Notes: a model not told the origin generated them from the sequence alone. A DNA stretch of 64,000 nucleotides from Polynucleobacter sp. 80A-SIGWE (GCF_018882295.1 NZ_JACVOR010000001.1:124001-188000); one strand, 5' to 3'. Counted from the first letter of the stretch, positions 9,360 through 18,918 are shown. Translations and numbers: made by a program.

Positions 9360-11342
9360 TCATCCGAGCAATTTAGATTCGGCTAAATCAGTCGCTTCTG
9401 AATTGCCTGAAAGTACAAGGATGTCGTTAGCTTGTAAACGCAAGTCTGGGGTGAGCTCTAATTTGACATAGTCAGCACCACCTACTTTTCGTCTGACTGC
9501 CTGTACGCTCACACCTTCATTTTCAAGATGCAACTCCTCAAGAGTCTGTCCAATACTGGCAGACTCAGGCAGCAAGGTTACAGAGTGCAAACGCCACGAC
9601 TCCTTGGAGTCCACTTCATCAGCAACACCACGAAAATAGCCGCGCAGAAGGCTATAGCGCGCTTCACGTGCACTCGTAATGCGACGCACTACCTTACGCA
9701 TAGGTACACCCATCATCAATAAGACGTGTGAGGCCATCATGAGACTACCTTCAATCAACTCAGGTACAACTTCAGTTGCGCCGGCAGCTTGTAGCTTTGC
9801 TAAATCCGCATCATCCTTTGTGCGCACTAATACCGTCATGCCAGGACGAAGGTGTTCGACTTGATGCAATACTTTTAATGTTGCTGGAGTATCCGCATAA
9901 GTAATCACCACTGCCTTTGCTCTCGATAAGCCGGCAGCCACTAAATAATTTTCTCGACTAGCATCGCCATAGACCACGTTGTCACCAGCAGCTGCGGCCT
10001 CTTTCACGCGATCTGGATCCATGTCTAAAGCAATGTAGGGAATCTTTTCTTGATCGAGCATGCGAGCCAAGCTTTGACCTGATCGCCCAAACCCACAAAT
10101 GACGACATGGTTTTCTGTGCGGACACTTTTTGCGGCAACACGTGTCAGCGCCAGTGATTGCAATAACCACTCATTACTAGAGAAGCGCATCGCAATACGA
10201 TCGCTATATTGAATCAAGAAAGGTGCGCCGAACATCGAGAGCAGCATTGCCGCCAATACCGCTTGACTCAAAGCGGGATCAATTAAATCCAAACCATCGA
10301 TTTGGTTAAGGAGAACGAAACCGAATTCACCAGCCTGCGCCAAACACAAACCCGTCCGAATAGAGATGCCAGGACTTGAGCCAAACGCACGTGACAGCAA
10401 AGCAATCAAGCCAAACTTAAAGGCCAAAGGTCCAATCAGCAAGAGAAGGACTAGCATCCACTGCTGATAGATCACCTCGAAATCCAAGAGCATGCCAACG
10501 GTAATAAAGAAGAGGCCTAGGAGTACATCCCTAAATGGCTTGACGTCCTCCTCCACTTGATGGCGATAAGGCGTCTCTGCAATCAACATACCTGCCAAGA
10601 AAGCCCCGAGTGCTAGCGATAAGCCAAAGTGCTCGGTCAGACCTGCCATACCCAAAACAATGAGTAAGAGGTTCAACATGAAAAGTTCTTGGGAGCGCAA
10701 CTTGGCGACCAAACTAAACCAACGACTCATCAAGGTTTGGCCAATTACAAAAATTAGAACTAAGGCCACCGTAATTTTGATAGAAGCTGCGGATAGCGCT
10801 AAAAATAGGTCTCCAGGATTCTTGCCCAGTGAGGGCAACAAAATCAACAGGAATACCACTGCCAAATCCTGGAATAACAAAATACCGATGATGTTGCGAC
10901 CATGCTCAGTTTCGATTTCTGAGCGATCAGCGATGAGTTTCGTGACGATGGCAGTTGAAGACATCGCCAAAGCGCCTCCGAGGGCAATGGCAGCCTGCCA
11001 GGAGATAGGGTAAATCCAGTTCATCAGCAAGCTGGCGGGGACTGCCAGGAGCATAGTCAAAATAACCTGACTACCGCCCAAACCAAATACGATGGTTCGC
11101 ATGGCCCGCAGCTTATGGAGATTAAATTCCAGGCCAATCGAGAACATCAAGAAAACCACGCCAAATTCAGCCAAATACTTCACTGTGGCCGAATCATTGG
11201 CCAAACCAAGGGCATGCGGCCCAATTAGGACGCCAATGGCTAGATAGCCCAAAATAGGGGGTAGCCCAAAATAGCGGAAAATAACTACCCCGGCCACTCC
11301 GGAGGCCAGCAAGATGAGAGTTAACTGAAGGACTGACGGCAT
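9360..11342 (-). CDS. CPA2-family cation/proton antiporter (KefB/YbaL-like)
   Basis: A 660-residue inner-membrane protein. About residues 1-385 form a Na+/H+ exchanger domain with roughly 12 membrane segments. Residues about 410-530 are a TrkA-N (RCK) nucleotide-binding domain with the dinucleotide motif VVICGFGRSGQS, and about 570-655 form a TrkA-C-like domain. The family exchanges K+ or Na+ for H+, often gated by nucleotides or glutathione adducts. Which ion is moved cannot be read here. It is divergent from kdsD with only 11 bp between the start codons. Confidence 0.9.
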   Translation of the reverse strand: MPSVLQLTLILLASGVAGVVIFRYFGLPPILGYLAIGVLIGPHALGLANDSATVKYLAEFGVVFLMFSIGLEFNLHKLRAMRTIVFGLGGSQVILTMLLAVPASLLMNWIYPISWQAAIALGGALAMSSTAIVTKLIADRSEIETEHGRNIIGILLFQDLAVVFLLILLPSLGKNPGDLFLALSAASIKITVALVLIFVIGQTLMSRWFSLVAKLRSQELFMLNLLLIVLGMAGLTEHFGLSLALGAFLAGMLIAETPYRHQVEEDVKPFRDVLLGLFFITVGMLLDFEVIYQQWMLVLLLLIGPLAFKFGLIALLSRAFGSSPGISIRTGLCLAQAGEFGFVLLNQIDGLDLIDPALSQAVLAAMLLSMFGAPFLIQYSDRIAMRFSSNEWLLQSLALTRVAAKSVRTENHVVICGFGRSGQSLARMLDQEKIPYIALDMDPDRVKEAAAAGDNVVYGDASRENYLVAAGLSRAKAVVITYADTPATLKVLHQVEHLRPGMTVLVRTKDDADLAKLQAAGATEVVPELIEGSLMMASHVLLMMGVPMRKVVRRITSAREARYSLLRGYFRGVADEVDSKESWRLHSVTLLPESASIGQTLEELHLENEGVSVQAVRRKVGGADYVKLELTPDLRLQANDILVLSGNSEATDLAESKLLG

Positions 11343-11353
11343 ATACTCACCCC

Positions 11354-12346
11354 ATGATAGCTAAGACTCGTGACCGAACCCTAAAGCTTGCGCGCGACAC
11401 CCTCACCATTGAGGCTGCTGCACTGCACACAATGCGTGATCGCCTTGAAGGCGCAAATGCAGATGCCCTCGTTTTGGCAGTGGATTTACTGCATTCCTGT
11501 AAAGGCCGCATCGTCGTTTCTGGAATTGGCAAATCAGGTCACATTGCCCGCAAAATTGCAGCTACCTTTGCCTCTACTGGCTCACCTGCTTTTTTTGTTC
11601 ATCCAGCTGAAGCCAGTCATGGCGACCTTGGGATGGTGACCCGTGATGATGTTTTTGTTGCACTATCCAATTCTGGTGAGACCGATGAGTTACTTACTAT
11701 CGTGCCGATCGTTAAGCGCACTGGCGCAAAACTGATTGCCCTCACCGGCGCGCCAAATTCTTCTTTAGCAAAGTTGGCAGATGCTCATTTAGATACCAGT
11801 GTTGAAAAAGAAGCTTGCCCACTTAACTTAGCCCCAACTACCAGCACGACTGCAGCACTAGCTATGGGCGATGCTCTAGCGGTTGCTCTTTTAGATGCTC
11901 GCGGTTTTCAGGCTGAAGATTTTCAACGTTCACACCCAGGCGGTCGCTTGGGTCGTAAACAGCTCATGCATGTCAGTGAAGTCATGCGTAGCTTTGATGA
12001 GGCCCCTAAGATTGCAATCTCAGCATCCTTGCAAGAAGCTTTGCTTGAGATGACTGCCAAGCGCATGGGTATGGTGGTTACTTTAGATAAGGCAAATAAA
12101 GTTGCCGGCATTTTTACTGATGGTGACTTACGTCGCTTATTAGAGAAGAGCACTAATTTAGATGGTCTCACTTTAGAAAAAGCAATTACCTCGGCACCGC
12201 GCACAATTCCTCCAGAGCTATTGGCAGAAGAGGCTATTGAGATGATGGAAAAACATCGCATCAACCATTTGGTGGTAACTGATACAAACGGCGCACTGCT
12301 TGGTGCATTGAATCTACATGATCTATTTGCCGCCAAAGTTATTTAA
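11354..12346 (+). CDS. kdsD: D-arabinose-5-phosphate isomerase
   Basis: Interconverts ribulose-5-phosphate and arabinose-5-phosphate, the first committed step to the LPS sugar Kdo. The 330-residue protein has an SIS sugar-isomerase domain at about 40-175 (VVSGIGKSGHIARKIAATF; HGDLGMV) and a tandem CBS pair at about 205-328, the standard KpsF/GutQ/KdsD layout. It heads a run of LPS genes (kdsC, lptC, lptA, lptB) on the same strand, which supports the Kdo role. The start lies 11 bp from the divergent antiporter start, so its promoter must overlap coding sequence. Confidence 0.95.
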   Translation: MIAKTRDRTLKLARDTLTIEAAALHTMRDRLEGANADALVLAVDLLHSCKGRIVVSGIGKSGHIARKIAATFASTGSPAFFVHPAEASHGDLGMVTRDDVFVALSNSGETDELLTIVPIVKRTGAKLIALTGAPNSSLAKLADAHLDTSVEKEACPLNLAPTTSTTAALAMGDALAVALLDARGFQAEDFQRSHPGGRLGRKQLMHVSEVMRSFDEAPKIAISASLQEALLEMTAKRMGMVVTLDKANKVAGIFTDGDLRRLLEKSTNLDGLTLEKAITSAPRTIPPELLAEEAIEMMEKHRINHLVVTDTNGALLGALNLHDLFAAKVI

Positions 12347-12381
12347 GCTGCTCACTAACCAATAATTCATTTACTCAACAT

Positions 12382-12954
12382 ATGCCTAGCGCCTTTAACG
12401 TTCACAACACCAACCCTCTGAGTCAATATCCACAGGCTTGGGAGCGTGCTGGCGCAGTCAAACTGCTTGTCCTGGATGTCGATGGCGTCTTGACGAATGG
12501 TCAAGTGTTTATTGGTGAAAACGGTAAAGAATCTCTGAAGGCTTTTGATATTCAAGATGGATTGGGAATCAAGCTCTTAGAAAAAATTGGTATTCCAACA
12601 GCCATCATCACTGGACGTAGCTCCAAAATGGTTTTGGCCCGCTGTGATGAGCTCGGCATTAAGCACGTGCACATGGGCGTTGATAATAAAGCTGCAGCAC
12701 TAGAAAAGATTTTGCAATCACTTGGACTGAAGTCATCTGACTGCGCTGTGATGGGTGATGATTGGCCTGATTTTCAGATGATGAAGTCTGCAGGCCTAAA
12801 GATATGTCCCTCACAAGGGCATGATGCTGTAAAAGAAGTTGCTCACTTTGTCACGATGCGATCCGGCGGTAGTGGCGCGGTACGTGAAGTCTGTGATTTG
12901 ATCCTGAAGGCACAAAACCGCTATGACGAATTACTCGCTCAGGCGCACGCTTAA
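12382..12954 (+). CDS. kdsC: 3-deoxy-D-manno-octulosonate 8-phosphate phosphatase
   Basis: HAD-family phosphatase producing free Kdo from Kdo-8-phosphate. The 190-residue protein has motif I LDVDGVLTNG with catalytic Asp32 and Asp34, the threonine motif in ITGRSS, and the metal-binding GDDWPD block near residue 131. There is no cap domain, as expected for the tetrameric KdsC class. It follows kdsD after 35 bp and precedes lptC by 11 bp, forming a Kdo and LPS-export operon. Confidence 0.96.
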   Translation: MPSAFNVHNTNPLSQYPQAWERAGAVKLLVLDVDGVLTNGQVFIGENGKESLKAFDIQDGLGIKLLEKIGIPTAIITGRSSKMVLARCDELGIKHVHMGVDNKAAALEKILQSLGLKSSDCAVMGDDWPDFQMMKSAGLKICPSQGHDAVKEVAHFVTMRSGGSGAVREVCDLILKAQNRYDELLAQAHA

Positions 12955-12965
12955 GGTCTTTCGCA

Positions 12966-13610
12966 ATGCAACTGAATGCCCAACAAATCAAACTGAGTAT
13001 CTGGCGAGCTTTATTACGTCTTATGCCTTTGATCTTGATGGGCACACTAACCCTCGTCACATTTTGGCTTGTCAAGAAAAATACGCCAGCAGAAAAATCT
13101 GCCATCGAACGCGTTCGCTTACATGAGCCCGATTACATTATTAACAATGGTGCTTTATCTGCACTCAATGAATCTGGCAACACTAAATATCGAGTGCTAG
13201 GTAAAAAAGTGACTCACTATGATGATGATGCTTCAATCGATATTGAAACACCTCGGATACGCTTGTTCCCACCTGAAAAATCGCCCGTTACCGTTAAAGC
13301 AGATACAGGTCACTTGGATGGCGATCTAACAATTTTGGATCTTATTGATAACGCCGAAATTTTTCGCCCCCCTCAAGCAGCTACAGCAACTGAGCCGGCA
13401 AGACCTCGCATGCTTGCACGCTCCTCGTACTTCAAAGTACTGATCAATGACGACATTATTGAGACCGATAAACCCATTACGCTTGAGCAAGGCTTATCTG
13501 TTATTCGCTCAACTGATGGCGGCGTATTCAACAACATCGAACAAAGCATGGTTTTATCTGGGCAGGTAAGAGGCCGTATCGAACGCGTTCAACCCGGGGC
13601 CCAGCCATGA
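12966..13610 (+). CDS. lptC: LPS export system protein LptC
   Basis: Inner-membrane-anchored member of the Lpt bridge that passes LPS from LptB2FG to LptA. The 214-residue protein has one N-terminal membrane anchor (about residues 15-35) followed by a periplasmic beta-jellyroll with the family pattern (IETPRIRLFPPEKSP and TVKADTGHLDG). Its stop overlaps the lptA start by 4 bp, indicating coupled translation with lptA. Confidence 0.92.
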   Translation: MQLNAQQIKLSIWRALLRLMPLILMGTLTLVTFWLVKKNTPAEKSAIERVRLHEPDYIINNGALSALNESGNTKYRVLGKKVTHYDDDASIDIETPRIRLFPPEKSPVTVKADTGHLDGDLTILDLIDNAEIFRPPQAATATEPARPRMLARSSYFKVLINDDIIETDKPITLEQGLSVIRSTDGGVFNNIEQSMVLSGQVRGRIERVQPGAQP

Positions 13611-14164
13611 TCTTTCTACGTAAACTCAGCCTATCTTTTGCACTATTAATAGCCTGCTTTATTACCGTTGCTCATGCCGAAAAAGCGGATCAAGACAAGC
13701 CGGTTATTTTGGAAGCTGAAAAAGTTTCCGTGAATGATGTGCAACAGGTTTACGAGCTTGATGGTCAAGTACTCTTAACCAAAGGTAGCATTTTGATTAC
13801 CGGCGAGAAAGGTAATATCAAAGTTGATCCTGAGGGATATGAATACGTTGATGTTCAGGGCAATCCTGAATCCACTGCCAGCTTTAGACAAAGACGTGAA
13901 GGGCCTGCCAATGAGTTCATGCAGGGTCGCGGTCAAACAGTTACCTACAATGCAAAAACCGAACTCCTGACCCTGACTGGGGATGCCAGCTTAAAACGTC
14001 TTCACAATATGCAAATGCTGGATCAATTACGCGGCTGGAAAATTGACTATGACGATGTTCAGCAACGCTATAAAGTCTCGCCGCCCGCAAACGCCAAAGC
14101 TGAAGACCTCCCGCTGGCTAGAGCCATCCTTTCACCAAGAAGAAAAGCTACACTAGAGAAATGA
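13607..14164 (+). CDS. lptA: LPS transport periplasmic protein LptA
   Basis: Periplasmic beta-jellyroll protein forming the LPS bridge between LptC and the outer-membrane LptD. The 185-residue precursor has a signal peptide with likely cleavage after Ala24 (TVAHA). The OstA-like fold follows, with blocks [14 protein letters not shown] and [11 protein letters not shown]. It overlaps lptC and lptB by 4 bp on each side, so the three are translated as a coupled set. Confidence 0.94.
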   Translation: MIFLRKLSLSFALLIACFITVAHAEKADQDKPVILEAEKVSVNDVQQVYELDGQVLLTKGSILITGEKGNIKVDPEGYEYVDVQGNPESTASFRQRREGPANEFMQGRGQTVTYNAKTELLTLTGDASLKRLHNMQMLDQLRGWKIDYDDVQQRYKVSPPANAKAEDLPLARAILSPRRKATLEK

Positions 14165-14928
14165 CCACGGAATCCAGCAACAATCAAAACTCTGCAACCT
14201 TAAGCGCGCAGCATCTTCAAAAGCGTTACGGATCTCGTACAGTGGTGCGCGACGTATCGATAGAAGTAAAGTGTGGCGAAGTGGTTGGACTCCTAGGCCC
14301 AAATGGCGCCGGTAAAACTACCTCGTTTTACATGATTGTTGGGCTTATTCCTCTAGATGGTGGCAGTATTGTTCTAGACGGCACTGACATCACCCATCTT
14401 CCGATTCATGAACGCGCCCGCATGGGCTTGTCCTATCTCCCGCAAGAGGCTTCCGTATTCCGAAAGCTCAATGTGGCTGAAAATATTCAGGCCGTATTAG
14501 AGCTCCAAGTACAAGGTGGTAAGCCGTTAAGCAAGGCAGAGATAGCGCATCGCTTAGATGAGCTCTTGGGCGAACTCCAAATCAGCCATCTTCGCGACAA
14601 CCCTGCCCTCTCTCTGTCCGGTGGCGAACGTCGTCGTGTTGAGATTGCTAGAGCACTAGCCTCCCAACCTAAGTTCATTCTGCTGGATGAGCCCTTTGCC
14701 GGCGTTGATCCAATTGCAGTTGGGGAGATCCAGCGGATTGTGCGCTTCTTGAGAGACCGCCAGATTGGCGTCCTCATCACCGACCACAATGTTCGAGAAA
14801 CATTAGGCATTTGTGACCACGCCTACATCATCAGCGAAGGTAGCGTGCTGGCATCTGGCAAGCCAGACCAAATCATTGAGAATGATGCCGTCAGAAGAGT
14901 TTACCTAGGCGAAAACTTCCGCATGTAA
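14161..14928 (+). CDS. lptB: LPS export ABC transporter ATP-binding protein LptB
   Basis: Cytoplasmic ATPase powering LPS extraction by LptFG. The 255-residue protein has Walker [10 protein letters not shown], the Q-loop region [12 protein letters not shown], the ABC signature [15 protein letters not shown] and Walker [14 protein letters not shown], followed by the H-loop ITDHNVRE. Its start overlaps the lptA stop by 4 bp. In most related genomes rpoN follows directly; here the next gene is hpf, 191 bp downstream. Confidence 0.97.
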   Translation: MTTESSNNQNSATLSAQHLQKRYGSRTVVRDVSIEVKCGEVVGLLGPNGAGKTTSFYMIVGLIPLDGGSIVLDGTDITHLPIHERARMGLSYLPQEASVFRKLNVAENIQAVLELQVQGGKPLSKAEIAHRLDELLGELQISHLRDNPALSLSGGERRRVEIARALASQPKFILLDEPFAGVDPIAVGEIQRIVRFLRDRQIGVLITDHNVRETLGICDHAYIISEGSVLASGKPDQIIENDAVRRVYLGENFRM

Positions 14929-15119
14929 ATTTTCAGAGTTTTTGAATATTTATTAAATAAAAATGATCTGCCCCCTTGGTTTTCAGCAAAATCGCTGATA
15001 CGCTGGAGGCTCATGAAGTTCATTTCCGTATAAACAAGTACAACATTACAGGGGCATGCTGCGCACCCCGGGTAATTATTTGCGCATGCATTTTGTTTTG
15101 CTATGAATAGGAGCTGCTG
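14929..15119. other. Intergenic gap at the usual rpoN position
   Basis: This 191-bp gap between lptB and hpf is where rpoN (sigma-54) lies in many proteobacteria. I find no open frame or recognisable RpoN remnant on either strand, such as the C-terminal ARRTVAKYR box. The left part is AT-rich and may include an hpf promoter, but I could not assign hexamers with confidence. An AGGAG ribosome-binding site precedes the hpf ATG. Confidence 0.6.
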
Positions 15120-15443
15120 ATGAATCTGAAAATTAATAGCCGTCATGTTGAAGTTACTCCAGCTATGCGTTCCCACCTCGAAGCTGGGTTAGCCAAAATT
15201 CGCAAACACTTTGACCACGTCCTAGATGCTTCTGCATTTTTGATTGTTGATAACGCCAAAGAAAAAAATCTTCGTCAAGCAGCCGAGATCACTATTCACC
15301 TCAAAGGCAAGGAACTCTTTGCTGAAGCGCACAACGCTGACCTCTACCATGCTATGGATGCGGTGGTTGATAAACTTGAGCGTCAAGTAGTCAAGCACAA
15401 AGAAAAAATCCAAGATCATCACCACGAAAAGCATTTTGAGTGA
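15120..15443 (+). CDS. hpf: Ribosome hibernation-promoting factor, short form
   Basis: Binds the 30S subunit in stationary phase and promotes inactive 100S ribosomes. The 107-residue protein has the S30AE/HPF fold only (MNLKINSRHVEVTPAMR start; the DLYHAMDAVVDKLERQVVKHKEK helix). It lacks the C-terminal dimerisation domain of long HPF. A good AGGAG ribosome-binding site lies 7 nt before the ATG. It sits between lptB and ptsN as in relatives, apart from the missing rpoN. Confidence 0.94.
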   Translation: MNLKINSRHVEVTPAMRSHLEAGLAKIRKHFDHVLDASAFLIVDNAKEKNLRQAAEITIHLKGKELFAEAHNADLYHAMDAVVDKLERQVVKHKEKIQDHHHEKHFE

Positions 15444-15476
15444 TGCTTGGCGTCAGGACACCTATAATCAATTGAC

Positions 15477-15935
15477 ATGAATGCCCTGACTAATCTTTTC
15501 GCTTTAGACCGCATTGCCTTAAATAGCCCCTGTAAAAATCGGGCTGAGGCATTTGCGGCCGCAGGACAGCTCTTTGCCAAGCAGGCAGGATTGGAAGCCG
15601 AAGCAATTGTTGGCTTCTTGAATGCGCGTGAGGACCTAGGCTCAACCGCCTTGGGTGCTGGCGTAGCCATCCCCCATGGCCGCGTAAAGGGGCTCAAGCA
15701 ACCGATTGCCGCCTTCGTCAAATTAAAAGAGCCAATTGAATTCGCCGCGCCCGATGGTGAGGCAGTCTCTATTTTGATTTTTTTGCTCGTTCCAGAAAAA
15801 GCAACTCAGCAGCATTTAGAAATTCTGTCCTCGATTGCACAACTCCTGTCTGATCAAGACGCACGTAAGTCGCTTGCTTCAGAAGATAGTCCGGAGAAGG
15901 TGTGCCAGCTGCTTCAAACCTGGGGCTCAGCTTGA
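15477..15935 (+). CDS. ptsN: PTS EIIA-Ntr regulatory protein
   Basis: Nitrogen-PTS phosphoacceptor that regulates processes such as K+ homeostasis rather than sugar uptake. The 152-residue protein has the EIIA fold with the phospho-histidine in GVAIPHGRV (His67) and the conserved ILIFLLVPE strand near 97. It is followed by hprK with overlapping reading frames and then rapZ. Together with ptsI, ptsH and a mannose-type EIIA elsewhere in this window it gives a full regulatory PTS set. Confidence 0.94.
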   Translation: MNALTNLFALDRIALNSPCKNRAEAFAAAGQLFAKQAGLEAEAIVGFLNAREDLGSTALGAGVAIPHGRVKGLKQPIAAFVKLKEPIEFAAPDGEAVSILIFLLVPEKATQQHLEILSSIAQLLSDQDARKSLASEDSPEKVCQLLQTWGSA

Positions 15936-16921
15936 CCACCCAACCCTTACTCCTTGAGGGAGTTACGGCTCAACAGATCTTTGATGACAATGTCTCTGAC
16001 TTAAAGTTATCTTGGATTGGCGGCCTAGAAGGTGCAGACCGCACATTTCCACCTGAGGCTGTTAAAGCAGCCGCAGCTAGTTCGGATCTCGTGGGTCACT
16101 TAAATCTGATTCACCCAAGCCGTATTCAGATTTTTGGTGAGCAAGAGGTTGACTATCATGCCCAGCTGGAACAAAAGCAAAGACAAGAGCAGATCTCGAG
16201 CTTAATTTCCAAGACACCTCCTTGCGTCATTGTGGCGGATGGCAAATCAGCTGACGCTGATCTACAACTGTTCTGCCAGAGATCCTCTACACCACTCTTT
16301 ACAACAGCCATCTCAGCTGCTGAGGTGATTGATCACTTGCGCACCTATCTCACCAAGATTGGCGCACCCCAGATTACTAAGCATGGCGTCTTCATGGACA
16401 TCCTGGGCTTAGGCGTCTTAATCATGGGCGAATCCGGCCTTGGCAAAAGTGAATTGGGTCTAGAGCTGATTTCTCGTGGCCACGGTTTAGTGGCGGATGA
16501 TGCAGTGGACTTTGCTCGTCTCGGCCCAGACTACATTGAGGGTCGTTGCCCCGTCATTTTGCGTAACCTCTTAGAGGTTCGTGGATTGGGCTTGCTTGAT
16601 ATTCGCACCATCTTTGGTGAAACAGCCGTACGCCGTAAATTGAAATTACGTTTGATAGTGCAGTTGGTTCGTCGTAATGATGGTGAGTTTGAGCGCCTTC
16701 CATTAGAAGCGCAGCATATTGATGTATTGGGCATCCCAATCAGAACCGTCAAAATTCAGGTGGCCGCAGGACGCAACTTAGCGGTTCTCGTAGAAGCCGC
16801 AGTACGAAATACTATTTTGCAGCTACGGGGCATTGATACCTTAAAAGAATTCATGGAGCGCCAGCGTTTACAAATGAACGCCGAGGCTGAATCCTCAAAG
16901 TCACAAGGTCGACTGATTTAA
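15902..16921 (+). CDS. hprK: HPr kinase/phosphorylase
   Basis: Bifunctional enzyme phosphorylating and dephosphorylating Ser46 of HPr. The C-terminal catalytic half contains the P-loop GESGLGKSE, the adjacent VADD and the HprK signature [17 protein letters not shown]. The N-terminal half matches the TAQQIFDDN block. The start is uncertain. The GTG at 15902 has GGAG just upstream and gives 339 residues. A TTG at 15932 overlaps the ptsN stop as TTGA and gives 329 residues, closer to relatives. The HPr encoded at 49080-49349 keeps Ser46, so enzyme and target are both present. Confidence 0.94.
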   Translation: MPAASNLGLSLTTQPLLLEGVTAQQIFDDNVSDLKLSWIGGLEGADRTFPPEAVKAAAASSDLVGHLNLIHPSRIQIFGEQEVDYHAQLEQKQRQEQISSLISKTPPCVIVADGKSADADLQLFCQRSSTPLFTTAISAAEVIDHLRTYLTKIGAPQITKHGVFMDILGLGVLIMGESGLGKSELGLELISRGHGLVADDAVDFARLGPDYIEGRCPVILRNLLEVRGLGLLDIRTIFGETAVRRKLKLRLIVQLVRRNDGEFERLPLEAQHIDVLGIPIRTVKIQVAAGRNLAVLVEAAVRNTILQLRGIDTLKEFMERQRLQMNAEAESSKSQGRLI

Positions 16922-16922
16922 T

Positions 16923-17813
16923 ATGCAAATCAATCTGATTACCGGCATCTCCGGATCAGGTAAATCCGTTGCATTGAGAGCTTTTGAGGATGCAGGCTAT
17001 GACTGCGTAGATAACCTTCCGGTTACCCTTTTAGAAAACCTCATCACCACGCTAGAAAATGAAAAGAGTGAGCGCATTGCAGTAGCTATTGACGCTCGTC
17101 GTGGTCAGTCCATTGCAGAGCTACCCCAGATCTTAGAAAACCTGCGACGTAACCATCAAGTGCGAGTTGTCTTCTTAAATGCTGATACCAATACGCTGAT
17201 CCAGCGCTTCTCTGAAACTCGTCGGCGTCATCCGCTCTCCGGAAAAACGCAACAGACTCAAGCAGCTACCCTGATCGAAGCAATTGATAAAGAGCGTAAC
17301 CTCTTAGAGCCCCTGCGCACTCAAGCCCACAGTATTGATACCAGCAATCTGCCTGCCCATGCCCTGCGCTCGTGGATACAGGACCTTCTTAAAGATAAGC
17401 CTCAAGGGCTTACCGTGATTTTTGAATCTTTTGGATTTAAAAAAGGCTTACCGAGCGAAGCAGATCTTGTATTCGATGTTCGTTGCCTACCAAACCCGCA
17501 CTACGACAAAGTCTTGCGTCCTTTATCTGGGAAAGACCAACCGGTTCGCGAGTTCTTGGAAAAAATTCCTGAGGTCGTCAGCATGGAAAATGACATTATT
17601 CAATTTATTGAAAAATGGTTGCCCCACTACATTGCAGATGGCCGCAGTTACTTGACTGTTGCCATCGGCTGCACTGGTGGACAACACCGCTCAGTCTATC
17701 TAGTAAGTCGCATCATTGCGCATTTTCTGCCGCAAAAAGATTTGGCAGCACTCCAGATTAATTTCTTGAGCCGTCACCGCGAGCTAGACTCAATCCCTGC
17801 AACAGCAATTTGA
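16923..17813 (+). CDS. rapZ: RNase adapter protein RapZ
   Basis: P-loop protein. In enterobacteria it directs RNase E to GlmZ sRNA, but in other groups its role is less defined. The 296-residue protein has Walker A GISGSGKSVALRAFED at residues 6-21 and the C-terminal GCTGGQHRSVYL block near 250. Its ATG follows the hprK stop after one base, so hprK and rapZ are coupled. Its last 56 bp overlap the end of mutY on the opposite strand. Confidence 0.93.
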   Translation: MQINLITGISGSGKSVALRAFEDAGYDCVDNLPVTLLENLITTLENEKSERIAVAIDARRGQSIAELPQILENLRRNHQVRVVFLNADTNTLIQRFSETRRRHPLSGKTQQTQAATLIEAIDKERNLLEPLRTQAHSIDTSNLPAHALRSWIQDLLKDKPQGLTVIFESFGFKKGLPSEADLVFDVRCLPNPHYDKVLRPLSGKDQPVREFLEKIPEVVSMENDIIQFIEKWLPHYIADGRSYLTVAIGCTGGQHRSVYLVSRIIAHFLPQKDLAALQINFLSRHRELDSIPATAI

Positions 17814-18918
17814 TTGGTTGGGGTAAGCCGTACTTTCCGAGCTGACGCAAAGGAACCCACTTCAAGTCCTGGCCTGAGAATTTCATAGCATCACTTGAAT
17901 TCACATGCCAAATTTGCATCCATAAACGGCGATGCGTAAAAACATGTTTAATCTCTACTCCCCGCTCAATGGATTTACAACCCTTTGCAATACTGGAGAT
18001 CTTTTCATCTGGCAGTACTAGCTGAAATAATTCTTTCGCAGTTAAATCCACTGAATTGTTGGCTGAAGGTTTGGAGTTTTTTTCTTTAGCCCTCCAAGCA
18101 GATTCCGGTAAAGACCACAGTCCGCCCCAGATGGCTTTATCTGGACGCCTTTGTAGCAAAACCGAATCGCCATGCCTGAGCAACAACATATCGCAATTAA
18201 ATTCAGGGGATTTTGCTTTGATTGCCTTACGAGGCAATAGCAATACTTGATCACTGAGGTTGGCTTGGCATTCTTTTTCAAATGGACATTTCTTTTCACC
18301 ACCTAAACAAACAGGCTTGCGAGAGGTACACCACGTTGCCCCAAAATCCATCAGAGCCTGCGTATAGACCGGCATATCCTCAGCTTTTTTAGGCAGGAGT
18401 GTTTTAGCTAGTAGCCACAACTCATCATTCACCGCTTTTTCTTGGATGGCACCCTCTATGCCAAACAATCTTGCCAAAATACGCTTGACGTTCGCGTCCA
18501 GAATTGGCGCCCGCTCATGAAATGCAAAAGCCGCAATTGCGCCTGCAGTGGATCTACCAATACCCTTGAGTTGCTCAAGTAATACCGGATCAGTTGGAAA
18601 CTTTCCTCCAAACTCCTCCGTAACTTGCTTGGCACAAGCATGGAGATTGCGAGCGCGCGTGTAGTAGCCGAGACCCGCCCATTCTGCCAAGACATCATCT
18701 AAGGGCGCAGCAGCCAACTTCTTCACCGTCGGAAAACGTTTCATGAAGCGGGGATAGCGCTCCAGAACGGTAGCTACTTGAGTTTGTTGCAGCATGATTT
18801 CAGAAACCCATACTGCATAGGGATCTCGAATACTTTGCCATGGCAAGCCCTGGCGCCCGTCCTTGCCATGCCAAGCGATGAGCTTAGTGGCGAAGTTCTT
18901 AATCAGCGCTTCTGACAT
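17758..18918 (-). CDS. mutY: A/G-specific adenine glycosylase
   Basis: Removes adenine mispaired with 8-oxoguanine. The 386-residue product (from the ATG at 18918) has an HhH-GPD domain with catalytic Glu in SEIMLQQTQV, the hairpin LKGIGRSTAGAIA, and the catalytic Asp region ILDANVKR. It also has an iron-sulfur cluster cysteine set (CTSRKPVC..CPFEKEC) and a C-terminal NUDIX-like 8-oxoG recognition domain. A longer upstream reading frame exists, but this start gives the family N-terminus and overlaps mutM by 16 bp. Its 3' end overlaps convergent rapZ by 56 bp. Confidence 0.95.
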   Translation of the reverse strand: MSEALIKNFATKLIAWHGKDGRQGLPWQSIRDPYAVWVSEIMLQQTQVATVLERYPRFMKRFPTVKKLAAAPLDDVLAEWAGLGYYTRARNLHACAKQVTEEFGGKFPTDPVLLEQLKGIGRSTAGAIAAFAFHERAPILDANVKRILARLFGIEGAIQEKAVNDELWLLAKTLLPKKAEDMPVYTQALMDFGATWCTSRKPVCLGGEKKCPFEKECQANLSDQVLLLPRKAIKAKSPEFNCDMLLLRHGDSVLLQRRPDKAIWGGLWSLPESAWRAKEKNSKPSANNSVDLTAKELFQLVLPDEKISSIAKGCKSIERGVEIKHVFTHRRLWMQIWHVNSSDAMKFSGQDLKWVPLRQLGKYGLPQPIKLLLQGLSLARGDGSRN

